Part shown: in pieces, positions 49,302 to 60,376 of the stretch | How the letters are laid out: each line of letters starts with the position of its first letter | Position numbering within the stretch: the first letter of the stretch is position 1 | NCBI RefSeq assembly: GCF_050871315.1 | Contig: NZ_JBJLRE010000001.1 | Source of the DNA: Kineococcus gynurae | Lineage (GTDB): Bacteria > Actinomycetota > Actinomycetes > Actinomycetales > Kineococcaceae | DNA: 64,000 bases | Direction: 5' to 3' (one strand) | Translations under genes and position numbers: made by a program | Notes under the pieces: model-generated | Told to the model about the DNA's origin: nothing | Database searches by the model: none | What the model saw: only the letters and a program-made list of their open reading frames with translations

Positions 49302-51650
49302 ATGGCTCCCCACTGCTCCTCGGCTCCCGTGACCCGGGCCCCCCGTACCGACCCGGTGTGCGGGATGTCGGTCGCCCCCGACGCTCCCCTCTCGGTCGAG
49401 CACGCGGGCACGCGGTACGGGTTCTGCTCCGAGGGGTGCCGGTCACGGTTCCAGGGCGACCCCGAGAAGTGGCTCACCGGGCGGCCGGGAGCGGGCCACG
49501 AGGAGGGCCGCACCCACCCGCAGCAGTCCGGGAGCACCGCGGCCGCGGGGTGGACCTGTCCCATGCACCCCGAGGTGCGACGGGACGGACCCGGCAGCTG
49601 CCCCGAGTGCGGGATGGCGCTGGAGCCGGTCGAGGTGAGCGGGGAAGAGACCCCCAACGTCGAGCTGGAGGATCTCCGTCGGCGCCTGCGGGTGGGGATC
49701 GTCCTCACGGTGCCGATCCTGATGCTGGAGATGGGGTCCCACCTCGTCCCGGCCCTGCACCACGCGATCCCCGGGGACGTCTCGGCCTGGGTGCAGCTCG
49801 CCCTGGCCACCCCGGTCGTCGGCTGGGCGGGGTGGCCGTTCCTGCAGCGCGGCTGGACCTCGGTGCGGACCCGTCGGCTGAACATGTTCACCCTGGTGGC
49901 CCTGGGGACGGTCACCGCCTGGGCCGCCTCGGCCCTCGCGACCCTGGTCCCGGGGATCGTCCCCGCCTCCTTCCGCGAACCGGACGGCTCCGTCGCCGTC
50001 TACTTCGAGGCGGCCGCGGTCATCACCGTCCTGGTGCTGCTCGGCCAGGTCCTGGAGCTGCGTGCGCGCGACCGGACGACCGGTGCGGTCCGGGCCCTGC
50101 TGCGGCTGCGACCGGACACGGCCCGTCGCCTCGACCCCGGGGGCGGGGAGACCGAGGTCGCGCTCGACGACGTCGGCGTCGGCGACCGCCTGCGGGTCCG
50201 GCCGGGCGACCGGGTCCCGGTCGACGGGACGGTGGAGTCCGGTAAGGCCGCCGTCGAGGAGTCGTTGGTGACCGGGGAGTCCCTGCCGGTCGCGAAGGGT
50301 CCCGGGGACGGGGTCGTGGGCGGCACGGTCGTGGCCGACGGCACCCTCGTGGTGCGGGCCGAGCACGTCGGGCGCGACACCGTCCTGGCCCGCATCGTCG
50401 CGCTGGTGGGGGAGGCGCAGCGCACCCGCACCCGGGTGCAGCGCACCGCCGACCGCGTCGCCGCGATCTTCGTGCCCGTGGTGCTGCTCGTCGCGGTCGT
50501 CGCGTTCGTGGCGTGGACCCTGCTCGGCCCGGATCCCGCGGCCGCGCACGGGCTCGTCGCCGCCGTCGCGGTCGTCGTCATCGCCTGCCCGTGCGCGCTG
50601 GGCCTGGCCACCCCGATGTCGATCATGGTCGCCGTCGGGCAGGGCGCCCGGCTCGGCGTCCTCGTCAAGGACGCCGCCGCCCTGGAACGACTGGCCGACG
50701 TCGACACCCTCGTCGTGGACAAGACCGGCACCCTCACCGCGGGACGGGCCGAGGTCGTCGACGTCCACCTCCTCCCGGGGTTCGGGCGCGCGGAGGTCCT
50801 CGCCGCAGCCGCGGCCGTCGAGCGTGGTTCGGCGCACCCGCTGGCCCGGGCCGTGCTCGCCGCCGCCGGTGACACCCCGCTGGACGACGTGGTCGGGTTC
50901 GACGCCCCCGCCGGTCGCGGGGTGCGCGGCGTGGTGGCCGGTCGGGCCGTCCTGCTGGGCAACGCGGACCTGCTGCGCGAGGACGGGGTCGACGGCACGC
51001 CGCTGGACGAGCCCGCCGCCGCCGCCCGCCGCGGGGGGGCGACCGCCGTCCTCGTCGCGCTCGACGGCGAACCCGCCGCCGTGCTGGAGGTCGCCGACCC
51101 GGTGCGCGAGGACGCCGCCGCCACCGTCGGCGGGTTGCGGGCCGGCGGCTGGGACGTCGTCATGCTCACCGGAGACGACCCGGCGACCGCGGCCGCCGTC
51201 GCACGCCGGCTCGGCATCGAGCGGGTCGAGGCCGGCCTGCGCCCCGAGGACAAGGCGCGGATCGTCGGCGAGCTGCGGGCCGCCGGACGGGTCGTCGCCA
51301 TGGCCGGTGACGGGGTGAACGACGCGCCGGCGCTCGCGGCCGCCGACGTCGGCGTCGCCCTCGGTTCGGGGACCGACGTGGCCATCGAGTCCGCCGGGAT
51401 CACCCTTCTGCACGGTGACCTCGGCGGACTCCTCCGGGCGCGGGACCTGTCCCGGCGGACGATGCGCAACATCCGGCAGAACCTCGGGTTCGCCTTCGCC
51501 TACAACGCCGCCGGGATCCCGGTGGCCGCCGGCGTCCTCTACCCGGTCTCCGGGGTGCTGCTCTCGCCCGCGATCGCGGCCGCCGCGATGGCGCTGTCCT
51601 CGGTCAGCGTCATCGCGAACGCCCTGCGGTTGCGGCGGGCGCGGGGCTGA
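49302..51650 (+). CDS. Copper-translocating P-type ATPase (P1B) with YHS and heavy-metal-binding N-terminus
   Basis: This membrane pump has 782 residues and exports copper from the cytoplasm. An N-terminal YHS domain (DPVCGMSVAPD...YGFCSEGC) and a CPMHPEV...CPECGM heavy-metal domain replace the usual HMA domain. The core shows the actuator TGES, the transport motif CPC (ACPCALGLATP), the phosphorylation site DKTGT, an HP motif (SAHPLARAV) and GDGVNDAP. ATG 49302 is eight bases after the operator; no strong ribosome site precedes it, so translation may be leaderless. Converges tail to tail with ppsA. Confidence 0.9.
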   Translation: MAPHCSSAPVTRAPRTDPVCGMSVAPDAPLSVEHAGTRYGFCSEGCRSRFQGDPEKWLTGRPGAGHEEGRTHPQQSGSTAAAGWTCPMHPEVRRDGPGSCPECGMALEPVEVSGEETPNVELEDLRRRLRVGIVLTVPILMLEMGSHLVPALHHAIPGDVSAWVQLALATPVVGWAGWPFLQRGWTSVRTRRLNMFTLVALGTVTAWAASALATLVPGIVPASFREPDGSVAVYFEAAAVITVLVLLGQVLELRARDRTTGAVRALLRLRPDTARRLDPGGGETEVALDDVGVGDRLRVRPGDRVPVDGTVESGKAAVEESLVTGESLPVAKGPGDGVVGGTVVADGTLVVRAEHVGRDTVLARIVALVGEAQRTRTRVQRTADRVAAIFVPVVLLVAVVAFVAWTLLGPDPAAAHGLVAAVAVVVIACPCALGLATPMSIMVAVGQGARLGVLVKDAAALERLADVDTLVVDKTGTLTAGRAEVVDVHLLPGFGRAEVLAAAAAVERGSAHPLARAVLAAAGDTPLDDVVGFDAPAGRGVRGVVAGRAVLLGNADLLREDGVDGTPLDEPAAAARRGGATAVLVALDGEPAAVLEVADPVREDAAATVGGLRAGGWDVVMLTGDDPATAAAVARRLGIERVEAGLRPEDKARIVGELRAAGRVVAMAGDGVNDAPALAAADVGVALGSGTDVAIESAGITLLHGDLGGLLRARDLSRRTMRNIRQNLGFAFAYNAAGIPVAAGVLYPVSGVLLSPAIAAAAMALSSVSVIANALRLRRARG

Positions 51651-51654
51651 CCCC

Positions 51655-54021
<2,367 letters not shown>

Positions 54022-54088
54022 GGGGGACCTCACTGTCGGGGACGGGCGGGGCGGGGGTGGGGAACGGGCGGGGCGGGCGCGAGGGGGG

Positions 54089-54964
54089 TCAGGGCGAGGG
54101 GCGGGGGGACGTCGGCCAGCGCCGCAACCACTGCAGGACCAGGGTCGACATCTCCTCGATCGAGGTGCGGGCCGAGTCGAGCACGGGCAGGCCGTGCGCC
54201 CGGTAGAGCGCCTCGCAGCGGCGCAGCTCCCAGGCGCAGGTCTCCAACGAGGCGTAGCGGGAGTGGGCGCGACGTTCCTGACGGATCTTGGCCAGCTGCG
54301 CGGGGACGGTGGTGATGCCGACGCAGCGCCCGACGACGCCGGACAACCGGGCGGGCAGGACCGCCTGCTCGAGGTCCTCCTCGACGAGGGGGTAGTTGGC
54401 CACGAACAGGCCGTGCTGCAGTGCGAGGTACATCGAGGTCGGCGTCTTCCCCGAGCGGGAGGGGCCCACGAGGATGACGTCGGCCTTGTCCAACGCCCGG
54501 GCCGTCTGGCCGTCGTCGTGCTCCATCGCGAACTCCACGGCCTGCATCCGCGTGTTGTACCGGCGCACGTCACCGACCCCGTGCAGTTTCAGCGACTGCC
54601 GCACCCCCGCGCTGTGCAGCAGGTCCTCGACCCTCTGCAGGTGCATCTCGAAGAAGTCGATCAACGGGCAGGTGGTGGTGTGCAGGATGGCCTGGATCTC
54701 CGGCGTGGCGGCGGTCGTGAAGGCCAGCGGGGTCACCGGTCCCGACATCGCCTCGTCCAGGACGCGGACCGCCTCGCGGGCGCTGTCGGGGGTGGAGATG
54801 AACGGGATCGTGGTGCGCTCGAACCGCAGGTGCGGGAACTGGATGAGCAGGGCGTTGCCCATCGTCTCCGCACTGATCCCGGTGCTGTCGGAGAGGAAGT
54901 ACACGGGCACCACGTCGTCGGCCACGGCCGGCCCCCCGTCGTCGGCGCGAACCGCGTCCAGCAC
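54089..54964 (-). CDS. ppsR: PEP synthase regulatory protein (kinase/pyrophosphorylase, DUF299)
   Basis: This bifunctional enzyme has 291 residues. It inactivates PEP synthase by ADP-dependent phosphorylation and restores it by phosphate-dependent dephosphorylation. The family start VYFLSDSTGISAETMGNALL, the P-loop-like GPSRSGKTPTSMYLA, and NYPLVEEDLEQ are visible. It lies 67 bases upstream of ppsA in the same direction, so target and regulator are co-expressed. The first 20 residues are not conserved-looking. Confidence 0.9.
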   Translation of the reverse strand: MLDAVRADDGGPAVADDVVPVYFLSDSTGISAETMGNALLIQFPHLRFERTTIPFISTPDSAREAVRVLDEAMSGPVTPLAFTTAATPEIQAILHTTTCPLIDFFEMHLQRVEDLLHSAGVRQSLKLHGVGDVRRYNTRMQAVEFAMEHDDGQTARALDKADVILVGPSRSGKTPTSMYLALQHGLFVANYPLVEEDLEQAVLPARLSGVVGRCVGITTVPAQLAKIRQERRAHSRYASLETCAWELRRCEALYRAHGLPVLDSARTSIEEMSTLVLQWLRRWPTSPRPSP

Positions 54965-55110
54965 CTCGTCCCCCTCGGCCGGTGTCGTGGTGGACCGTCG
55001 TCGGCCCCGGGCGTGCGGCCGTCAGGGTCGGATTCCCTCGGGCTTCTTCACAGCGTGATGGACGGCGAAACTCGTCGCAAGACCACCAACAGGTAAATTT
55101 TCGTCGTTCT

Positions 55111-57045
55111 TCAGTGGTTCGCGGGCGTCGGTGCCGCCGGGTTCAGGCGCGTCGTGGTCAGGGCCGCCAACGGGGCCCGAAGTTTCAGCAGAACCTCCGC
55201 CACCTCGGCGTCCGGGTCGGAGTCGAGCACGACGGCCCCGCCCGCCCCGACGCGCCACTGGGCCCCGTGCCGGACGGCGGTCCGGATCACCACGGCCAGG
55301 TCGGCGGCCCCGGTCCAGGAGAACCAGCCGAGGGTCCCGGAGTAGATGCCCCGGGGCCGTCGCTCCAGCCCGTCGATGATCTCGGTGGTCCGCAGTTTCG
55401 GGGCCCCGGTCATGGAACCCGGGGGGAAGCAGGCGCGCAGGCAGTCCACCGCGCCGACGTCGGGTCGCAACCGGCCGCGGACCGTCGTCACCAACTGGTG
55501 CACGGTCGCCAGCGTCTCCACCGTCATCAGGTGGGGGACGCCGACGCTGCCCGGCCGGCAGACCCGGCCCAGGTCGTTGCGGAGCAGGTCGACCACCATG
55601 AGGTTCTCGGCCCGGGTCTTGGGGTCGGTCTGCAGGACAACGGGATCGGTCTCGCGCGGGGCCGTCCCCTTGATCGGGCGCGTCTCGACCTCCCCGTCGG
55701 TCCCGACGTGCAGGAACCGCTCCGGAGAACTGCTCACCACCTCGACCCCCGCGATGCGCAGGAACGCGGCGTAGGGCGCGGGGTTGTCCCGGCGCAGGCG
55801 ACGGTAAGCGGCGAACGCCGAACCGGTCACCGGGACGCGGGCCTGGGTGGTGAGGCAGATCTCGTAACTTTCCCCGGCGCGCAGCTGCGCCTGCGCGGCC
55901 TCGACCGCCTCGCGGTAGAGCGCCGGCGGGTCGTCGAGCTCGACGGGGACGGCCACCGGTTCCTCCGGCGGGGGCAGCGGCGGCAGGTCGTGCAGGGCCG
56001 CCACGGTGCTCTCCAGCCACCCCGTGTCCGTGTCCCCCTCCGGGACCACCTCGACGACCCAGGTCTCCTCGGAGACGTGGTCGAGGGCGACGAACCGGTC
56101 GCAGCGCACCCAGTGCGCGGCGGGGACGTCGTCGACGCGCCCGGTCGGGAAACCGCACTCGCCACGGGTCTCGTACCCGGCCCAACCGACGAAACCCCCG
56201 GTGAACTCGAAGGGAACCTCCTCGGCCCCGGTCACCGACACGGAGGCGACCGCCGTGGCGAGCTCGGCCAACGAGCCCACCGCGGGACCGTCCAGGCGCC
56301 CCAGGAACGAGAACCGCCCCGAACCCGCGCCCGGGACGGCCGAGTCGAGCCAGAAACCGGGGTCGTCGCCGACGATCCGGTGGAAGGCCCGTTCCGCGTC
56401 GACGAGCCCCGCCGAGCGGTGGGCGCGCAACCGCCGTGACTCCACCCCGGCCCGTTCCCGGCACCACCGCACGAAGTTCTCGACGATGCGCGCCCCGGTG
56501 GGGCTGGCGATCGATTCGGGGTGGAACTGCACGCCGACCTGGGGACGGTCCCGGTGGCGCAGCGCCATGAGGACGCCGTCGCCCCCCCAGGCCAGCGGCT
56601 CGAGGGAGTCCGGCAGCGGTTCGGCCACCCGGAAGGAGTGGTACCGGGTGGCGTCGAACCGCTGCGGCAGACCGGCCAGGACCGACTCGCCCGTGTGGCG
56701 CACCTGGTCCACGAAACCGTGCCGCGGCTGCGGGGCCGCCTCGACCCGGGCCCCGGCCGCGTGGGCGATCCCCTGCATGCCGAGGCAGACCCCCAGGACG
56801 GGGACCTCGGCCCGCGCCAGCACCTCGGCGGCCAGTCCGAAGTCGCGGGCGTTGGCCGGGTGCCCCGGGCCCGGCGAGACGAGGATGCCGAGGAACCCCG
56901 CGAGGTCCAGGGCCCCCGGCTCCACGTCGTCGTCGCTCACCACCACCGGATCGGAACCGGTGGCGACGGCCAGCAGCTGGACCAGGTTGTGGGTGTAGGA
57001 GTCGTGGTTGTCCACGACCAGCCAGCGGGACACGGCGGGGGACAC
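55111..57045 (-). CDS. Fused aminodeoxychorismate synthase (PabA-PabB)
   Basis: This cytoplasmic enzyme of folate or related synthesis has 644 residues and two domains. The N-terminal class I glutamine amidotransferase (about 1-205) has SPGPGHPANARDFG, the nucleophile Cys in VLGVCLGMQG and the His-Glu pair in VGVQFHPESIASP. The C-terminal chorismate-binding domain (about 225-640) has ETRPIKGTAPRETDP, AENLMVVDLLRNDLGRVC and PGSMTGAPKLRTTEIID; the PIKGT motif fits PabB better than anthranilate synthase. The start is GTG 57045. An antibiotic-type pabAB or anthranilate enzyme remains possible. Confidence 0.85.
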   Translation of the reverse strand: MSPAVSRWLVVDNHDSYTHNLVQLLAVATGSDPVVVSDDDVEPGALDLAGFLGILVSPGPGHPANARDFGLAAEVLARAEVPVLGVCLGMQGIAHAAGARVEAAPQPRHGFVDQVRHTGESVLAGLPQRFDATRYHSFRVAEPLPDSLEPLAWGGDGVLMALRHRDRPQVGVQFHPESIASPTGARIVENFVRWCRERAGVESRRLRAHRSAGLVDAERAFHRIVGDDPGFWLDSAVPGAGSGRFSFLGRLDGPAVGSLAELATAVASVSVTGAEEVPFEFTGGFVGWAGYETRGECGFPTGRVDDVPAAHWVRCDRFVALDHVSEETWVVEVVPEGDTDTGWLESTVAALHDLPPLPPPEEPVAVPVELDDPPALYREAVEAAQAQLRAGESYEICLTTQARVPVTGSAFAAYRRLRRDNPAPYAAFLRIAGVEVVSSSPERFLHVGTDGEVETRPIKGTAPRETDPVVLQTDPKTRAENLMVVDLLRNDLGRVCRPGSVGVPHLMTVETLATVHQLVTTVRGRLRPDVGAVDCLRACFPPGSMTGAPKLRTTEIIDGLERRPRGIYSGTLGWFSWTGAADLAVVIRTAVRHGAQWRVGAGGAVVLDSDPDAEVAEVLLKLRAPLAALTTTRLNPAAPTPANH

Positions 57046-57058
57046 GGTCGGACCGTCC

Positions 57059-57697
57059 TCAGTGGCCGCGGTCGATCCATTCGGCGAGATGGGGCGCCTC
57101 GTCGCCGATGGTGGTGCTGTCGCCGTGGCCGGTGCGGACGACCGTCTCCGGCGGCAGGGTCAGCAGGGTGTCGCGGATGGAGGCGATGATCGTCGGGAAG
57201 TCGGAGAACGACCGCCCGGTCGCGCCGGGCCCCCCCTGGAAGAGGGTGTCCCCGGTGAAGACCGTGGCGAGCTCCGGGCTGTAGAGGCTGACCGACCCCG
57301 GGGTGTGCCCCGGGGTGTGCAGGACGTGCAGGTCGGTCCCGCCGATGCTGATGACCTCCCCGGGGGTGAGGTCGGTCGTGGACAGGTCCGGGTGGGTGAG
57401 TTCCCAGACCTCGCGGTCGGCGGGGTGCAGCAGGATCGGCACCCCCTTGCCGTTCAGCCGGGCCAGGGCGGGGGCCTGCCGGACGTGGTCGTCGTGGGCG
57501 TGCGTGCACACGATGGCCTGCAGGCGCCGCCCGCCCACCGCGGCCGTGATCGCCTCGGCGTCGTGCGGCGCGTCCACGACGACGACGTCGGTGTCGTCGC
57601 CGACCAGCCAGACGTTGTTGTCGACGTCGAAGGTCTGCCCGTCGAGGCTGAAGGTTCCGGAGGTCGTGAGGTGCTCTACGCGCACCGCGCCGCTCAT
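57059..57697 (-). CDS. Metallo-beta-lactamase-fold hydrolase, candidate S-formylmycothiol hydrolase
   Basis: This cytoplasmic hydrolase has 212 residues. The metal-binding motif HxHxDH (CTHAHDDH), a second His in LHTPGHTPGS, the Asp in VFTGDTLF and a final His in RTGHGDSTT are all present, as in glyoxalase II-like enzymes. ATG 57697 overlaps the mscR stop by four bases. A gene of this type follows mscR in mycobacteria (Rv2260 after Rv2259, from memory). By context it would hydrolyse S-formylmycothiol to formate. Confidence 0.82.
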   Translation of the reverse strand: MSGAVRVEHLTTSGTFSLDGQTFDVDNNVWLVGDDTDVVVVDAPHDAEAITAAVGGRRLQAIVCTHAHDDHVRQAPALARLNGKGVPILLHPADREVWELTHPDLSTTDLTPGEVISIGGTDLHVLHTPGHTPGSVSLYSPELATVFTGDTLFQGGPGATGRSFSDFPTIIASIRDTLLTLPPETVVRTGHGDSTTIGDEAPHLAEWIDRGH

Positions 57698-58860
57698 CGG
57701 GCGTCCGCCGGGGTCTCGGTGCCGGTCCGGGAACCCTCGTCGATGGTGACGACGGAGCGGAGGACCGCCCCGGTCTTCATCGTGGCGAAGGCGTTCTCGA
57801 CCTGGTCGAGGGCGATGCGCTCGGACACGAAGGCGTCCAGGGGCAGCCGCCCGCGGGCGTGCAGCTCCAGCAGGTGCGGGAAGTCGCGCTCGGGCAGGCA
57901 GTCGCCGTACCAGGACGACTTGAGGGCGCCGCCGCGACCGAAGACGTCGAGCAGGGGCAGCTCCAGCGTCATCTCGGGGGTCGGCACGCCGACCAGGACG
58001 ACGGTGCCGGCCAGGTCGCGGGCGTAGAAGGCCTGCCGGTAGGTGGCCGGGAGGCCGACCGCGTCGATCACCACGTCGGCGCCGAACCCGTCGGTCAGGG
58101 CCTGGACGGCCTCGACGACGCCGTCCTGGTCCAGCTCCTTGGAGTTGACCGTGTGCGTGGCGCCCAGGGTGAGGGCGCGCTGCAGCTTCTGGTCGTCGAT
58201 GTCGACCGCGATGACGCGACGCGCACCGGCCAGGGTGGCGCCGGCGATGGCCGCGGCCCCCACCCCGCCGCAGCCGATGACGGCGACGGTGTCCCCGCGG
58301 GTGACGGGGGCGGTGTTGATGGCGGCGCCGAGACCGGCCATCACGCCGCAGCCCAGCAGGCCGGCGACGGCGGGGTCGTAGTCGAGGTCGGGGTTGTCCT
58401 CGTAGATGCGGGTGTCGATCTTGGTGGCCTGACCGGCCGCGACCAGCGTCTTCTCCGCGAAGGCGCCGATCCCCAGGGCGGGGCTGAGCGGCGTGCCGTC
58501 GGTGAGGGTCATCTTCTGCGTGGCGTTGTGGGTCGCGAAGCAGTACTGCGGGCGCCCGCGGGTGCAGGCGCGGCAGGTGCCGCAGACGGCCCGCCAGTTC
58601 AGGACCACCGGGTCGCCGACCGCGTGCGTCGTGACGTCGGGACCGACGGCGGCGATGGTGCCGGCGGCTTCGTGCCCCAGCAGGAAGGGGTAGTCCTGGC
58701 TGATCCCGCCCTCGCGGTAGTGCAGGTCGGTGTGGCAGACCCCGCAGGCGGCGACGTCGACGACGACCTCGCCCGGCCCCGGGTCGGGGACGATGATCTC
58801 CACGGTCTCCACGGGCGCCCCCTGGGCGCGGGCGATGACGGCGGGGACGGTCCAGCTCAT
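57694..58860 (-). CDS. mscR: S-(hydroxymethyl)mycothiol dehydrogenase (mycothiol-dependent formaldehyde dehydrogenase)
   Basis: This zinc-dependent MDR alcohol dehydrogenase has 388 residues. It oxidises the formaldehyde-mycothiol adduct with NAD and can act on S-nitrosomycothiol. It has the catalytic zinc site CGVCHTDLHYREG and GHEAAG, the four-Cys structural zinc loop CGTCRACTRGRPQYC, and the nucleotide fold VAVIGCGGVGAAAIAGATLAGA. ATG 58860 has a GAGGAG-containing leader. It is divergent from a Rieske demethylase whose by-product should be formaldehyde. A class III-like alcohol dehydrogenase with another thiol is unlikely in an actinobacterium. Confidence 0.88.
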   Translation of the reverse strand: MSWTVPAVIARAQGAPVETVEIIVPDPGPGEVVVDVAACGVCHTDLHYREGGISQDYPFLLGHEAAGTIAAVGPDVTTHAVGDPVVLNWRAVCGTCRACTRGRPQYCFATHNATQKMTLTDGTPLSPALGIGAFAEKTLVAAGQATKIDTRIYEDNPDLDYDPAVAGLLGCGVMAGLGAAINTAPVTRGDTVAVIGCGGVGAAAIAGATLAGARRVIAVDIDDQKLQRALTLGATHTVNSKELDQDGVVEAVQALTDGFGADVVIDAVGLPATYRQAFYARDLAGTVVLVGVPTPEMTLELPLLDVFGRGGALKSSWYGDCLPERDFPHLLELHARGRLPLDAFVSERIALDQVENAFATMKTGAVLRSVVTIDEGSRTGTETPADAR

Positions 58861-59095
58861 GACGCTCTCCTCAGCTCGAATCGTGACGACCCTAGCGTCA
58901 ACGGCGACTGATATACCAGAGCGGGGCGAGTGTCCGCGTGGTGGACGCCACGTCACACGATGTTGACAAAGCGGTGTTCCGGAACGCTTGACGCAGATCA
59001 TCACCGAGGACAGACTTGTTGCGTCATGTGGAGTTGTTCCGCATCGCGAGACAGACGGCACAGGCGCCGCCGCCACCCGGGAGGGATTGCGTTCC
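58861..59095. promoter_or_regulatory. Divergent control region between mscR and the Rieske demethylase
   Basis: This 235-base gap holds TTGACA at 58963-58968 and a perfect ten-base palindrome GTTCCGGAAC (58976-58985). A second TTGAC follows at 58988 and a partial repeat GTTGTTCCGC near 59033 (plus strand). TGGTATATC on the minus strand near 58914-58922 could be the mscR -10. GGGAGGG (59079-59085) is the ribosome site for the gene at 59096. Shared control of both directions is plausible; the regulator is not encoded nearby. Confidence 0.5.
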
Positions 59096-60376
59096 ATGAG
59101 TGCAGACACGATCACCGGCACGGAGACCACGAGTCGGGCGACGTCGGCGGAGGACATCGATGCGCTGATCGCCCGCCGCGTGCCGGGCCACAGCCTCGAG
59201 GCGCCGTTCTACACCTCCGACGAGGTCTACCAGCGCGACCTGGACGAGATCTTCGCCAAGAACTGGATCTTCGTCGCGGCCTCCGCGCAGATCCCCGAGC
59301 CCGGCGACTACGTCACCGTCGAGGTCGGGGCCTACTCCGTGATCCTCGTCCGCGACGACGACGAGCAGGTGCAGGCGTTCCACAACGTCTGCCGCCACCG
59401 CGGTTCGCGCCTGCTCGAGGAGCGTCAGGGAGCGGTCGGCAACATCGTCTGCCCGTACCACAAGTGGACCTACGGGGTGGACGGCAAGCTCCTCTTCGCG
59501 GAGTCCCAGCCGCCGACGTTCGACAAGTCCTGCTTCTCGCTCCGCTCCGTCCACGTCCGCAACCTGGCCGGCCTGCTGTTCATCTGCCTGGCCGCCGACG
59601 CGCCCGACGACTTCGACGCGGTCGCCGAGAAGATCGAGCCGTACCTGCGTCCCTACGACCTGGACAAGGCCAAGGTCGCGGTCTTCGACGAGCTGCCCGA
59701 GGCCGGCAACTGGAAGCTCGTGATGGAGAACAACCGCGAGTGCTACCACTGCGACGGGCACCCGGAACTCATCACCGCCTACTTCCCGCTGTTCGCCTAC
59801 GAGGCCGAGGACATCACCCCCCGGCTCAAGCCGCTCTACGACCGCTACGTCAAGGCGGGCGACGCCCTGGCCAAGGTCCGTGCGCAGCAGGGGGTCCCGC
59901 TGACCGACCACCGCGAGCTGGACTCCCGCGTCGTGGGCTACCAGATCTCCCACCTGCCCCTGGACGGAGAGGGCAAGTCCTTCTCCCCGGGTGGTGCCGC
60001 GGTGTGCAAGAAGCTCCTCGGCTCGGTGAAGGAGGCCGCCTTCGGCGACCTCTCCCTGCACATGCAGCCGAACTCCTGGTTCCACTTCCTCTCCGACCAC
60101 GCCGTCGTGTTCTCGGTGCTGCCGACCTCGACCGGCACGAGCGTCCTGCGCACCGTGTGGCTGGTCCACCCCGACGCCGTCGAGGGTGAGGACTACGACC
60201 TCGACGCGCTGACGATGGTGTGGCGCGCGACCAACGACCAGGACCGGGCGCTGGTCACCGGCACCCAGATCGGTTGCTCCAACCCCGGTTACGTCCCCGG
60301 GCCGTACTCGATGGTCGAGGACGACGTCGAGGGTTTCGTCAACTGGTACGTCAAGCGTCTCGGGGGCCAGCTCTGA
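59096..60376 (+). CDS. gbcA: Rieske non-heme iron oxygenase, glycine-betaine-demethylase-like alpha subunit
   Basis: This cytoplasmic oxygenase has 426 residues, close to the roughly 430 of GbcA. The Rieske [2Fe-2S] ligands are CRHRGSRL and CPYHKW. The mononuclear iron site is the NRECYHCDGHPEL segment with a downstream Asp. GbcA demethylates glycine betaine to dimethylglycine plus formaldehyde; related enzymes act on stachydrine, carnitine or choline. ATG 59096 has GGGAGGG ten bases upstream. The reductase follows with a one-base overlap, and the formaldehyde dehydrogenase is divergent, which supports a demethylase. The exact methylated substrate is inferred. Confidence 0.8.
   Translation: MSADTITGTETTSRATSAEDIDALIARRVPGHSLEAPFYTSDEVYQRDLDEIFAKNWIFVAASAQIPEPGDYVTVEVGAYSVILVRDDDEQVQAFHNVCRHRGSRLLEERQGAVGNIVCPYHKWTYGVDGKLLFAESQPPTFDKSCFSLRSVHVRNLAGLLFICLAADAPDDFDAVAEKIEPYLRPYDLDKAKVAVFDELPEAGNWKLVMENNRECYHCDGHPELITAYFPLFAYEAEDITPRLKPLYDRYVKAGDALAKVRAQQGVPLTDHRELDSRVVGYQISHLPLDGEGKSFSPGGAAVCKKLLGSVKEAAFGDLSLHMQPNSWFHFLSDHAVVFSVLPTSTGTSVLRTVWLVHPDAVEGEDYDLDALTMVWRATNDQDRALVTGTQIGCSNPGYVPGPYSMVEDDVEGFVNWYVKRLGGQL

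Noticed and set aside
54022..54088. G-rich gap with two ACGGGCGGGG units between ppsA and ppsR as a regulatory element
   Set aside because: The repeats are short and of the composition expected by chance in this genome; no palindrome or promoter was visible.
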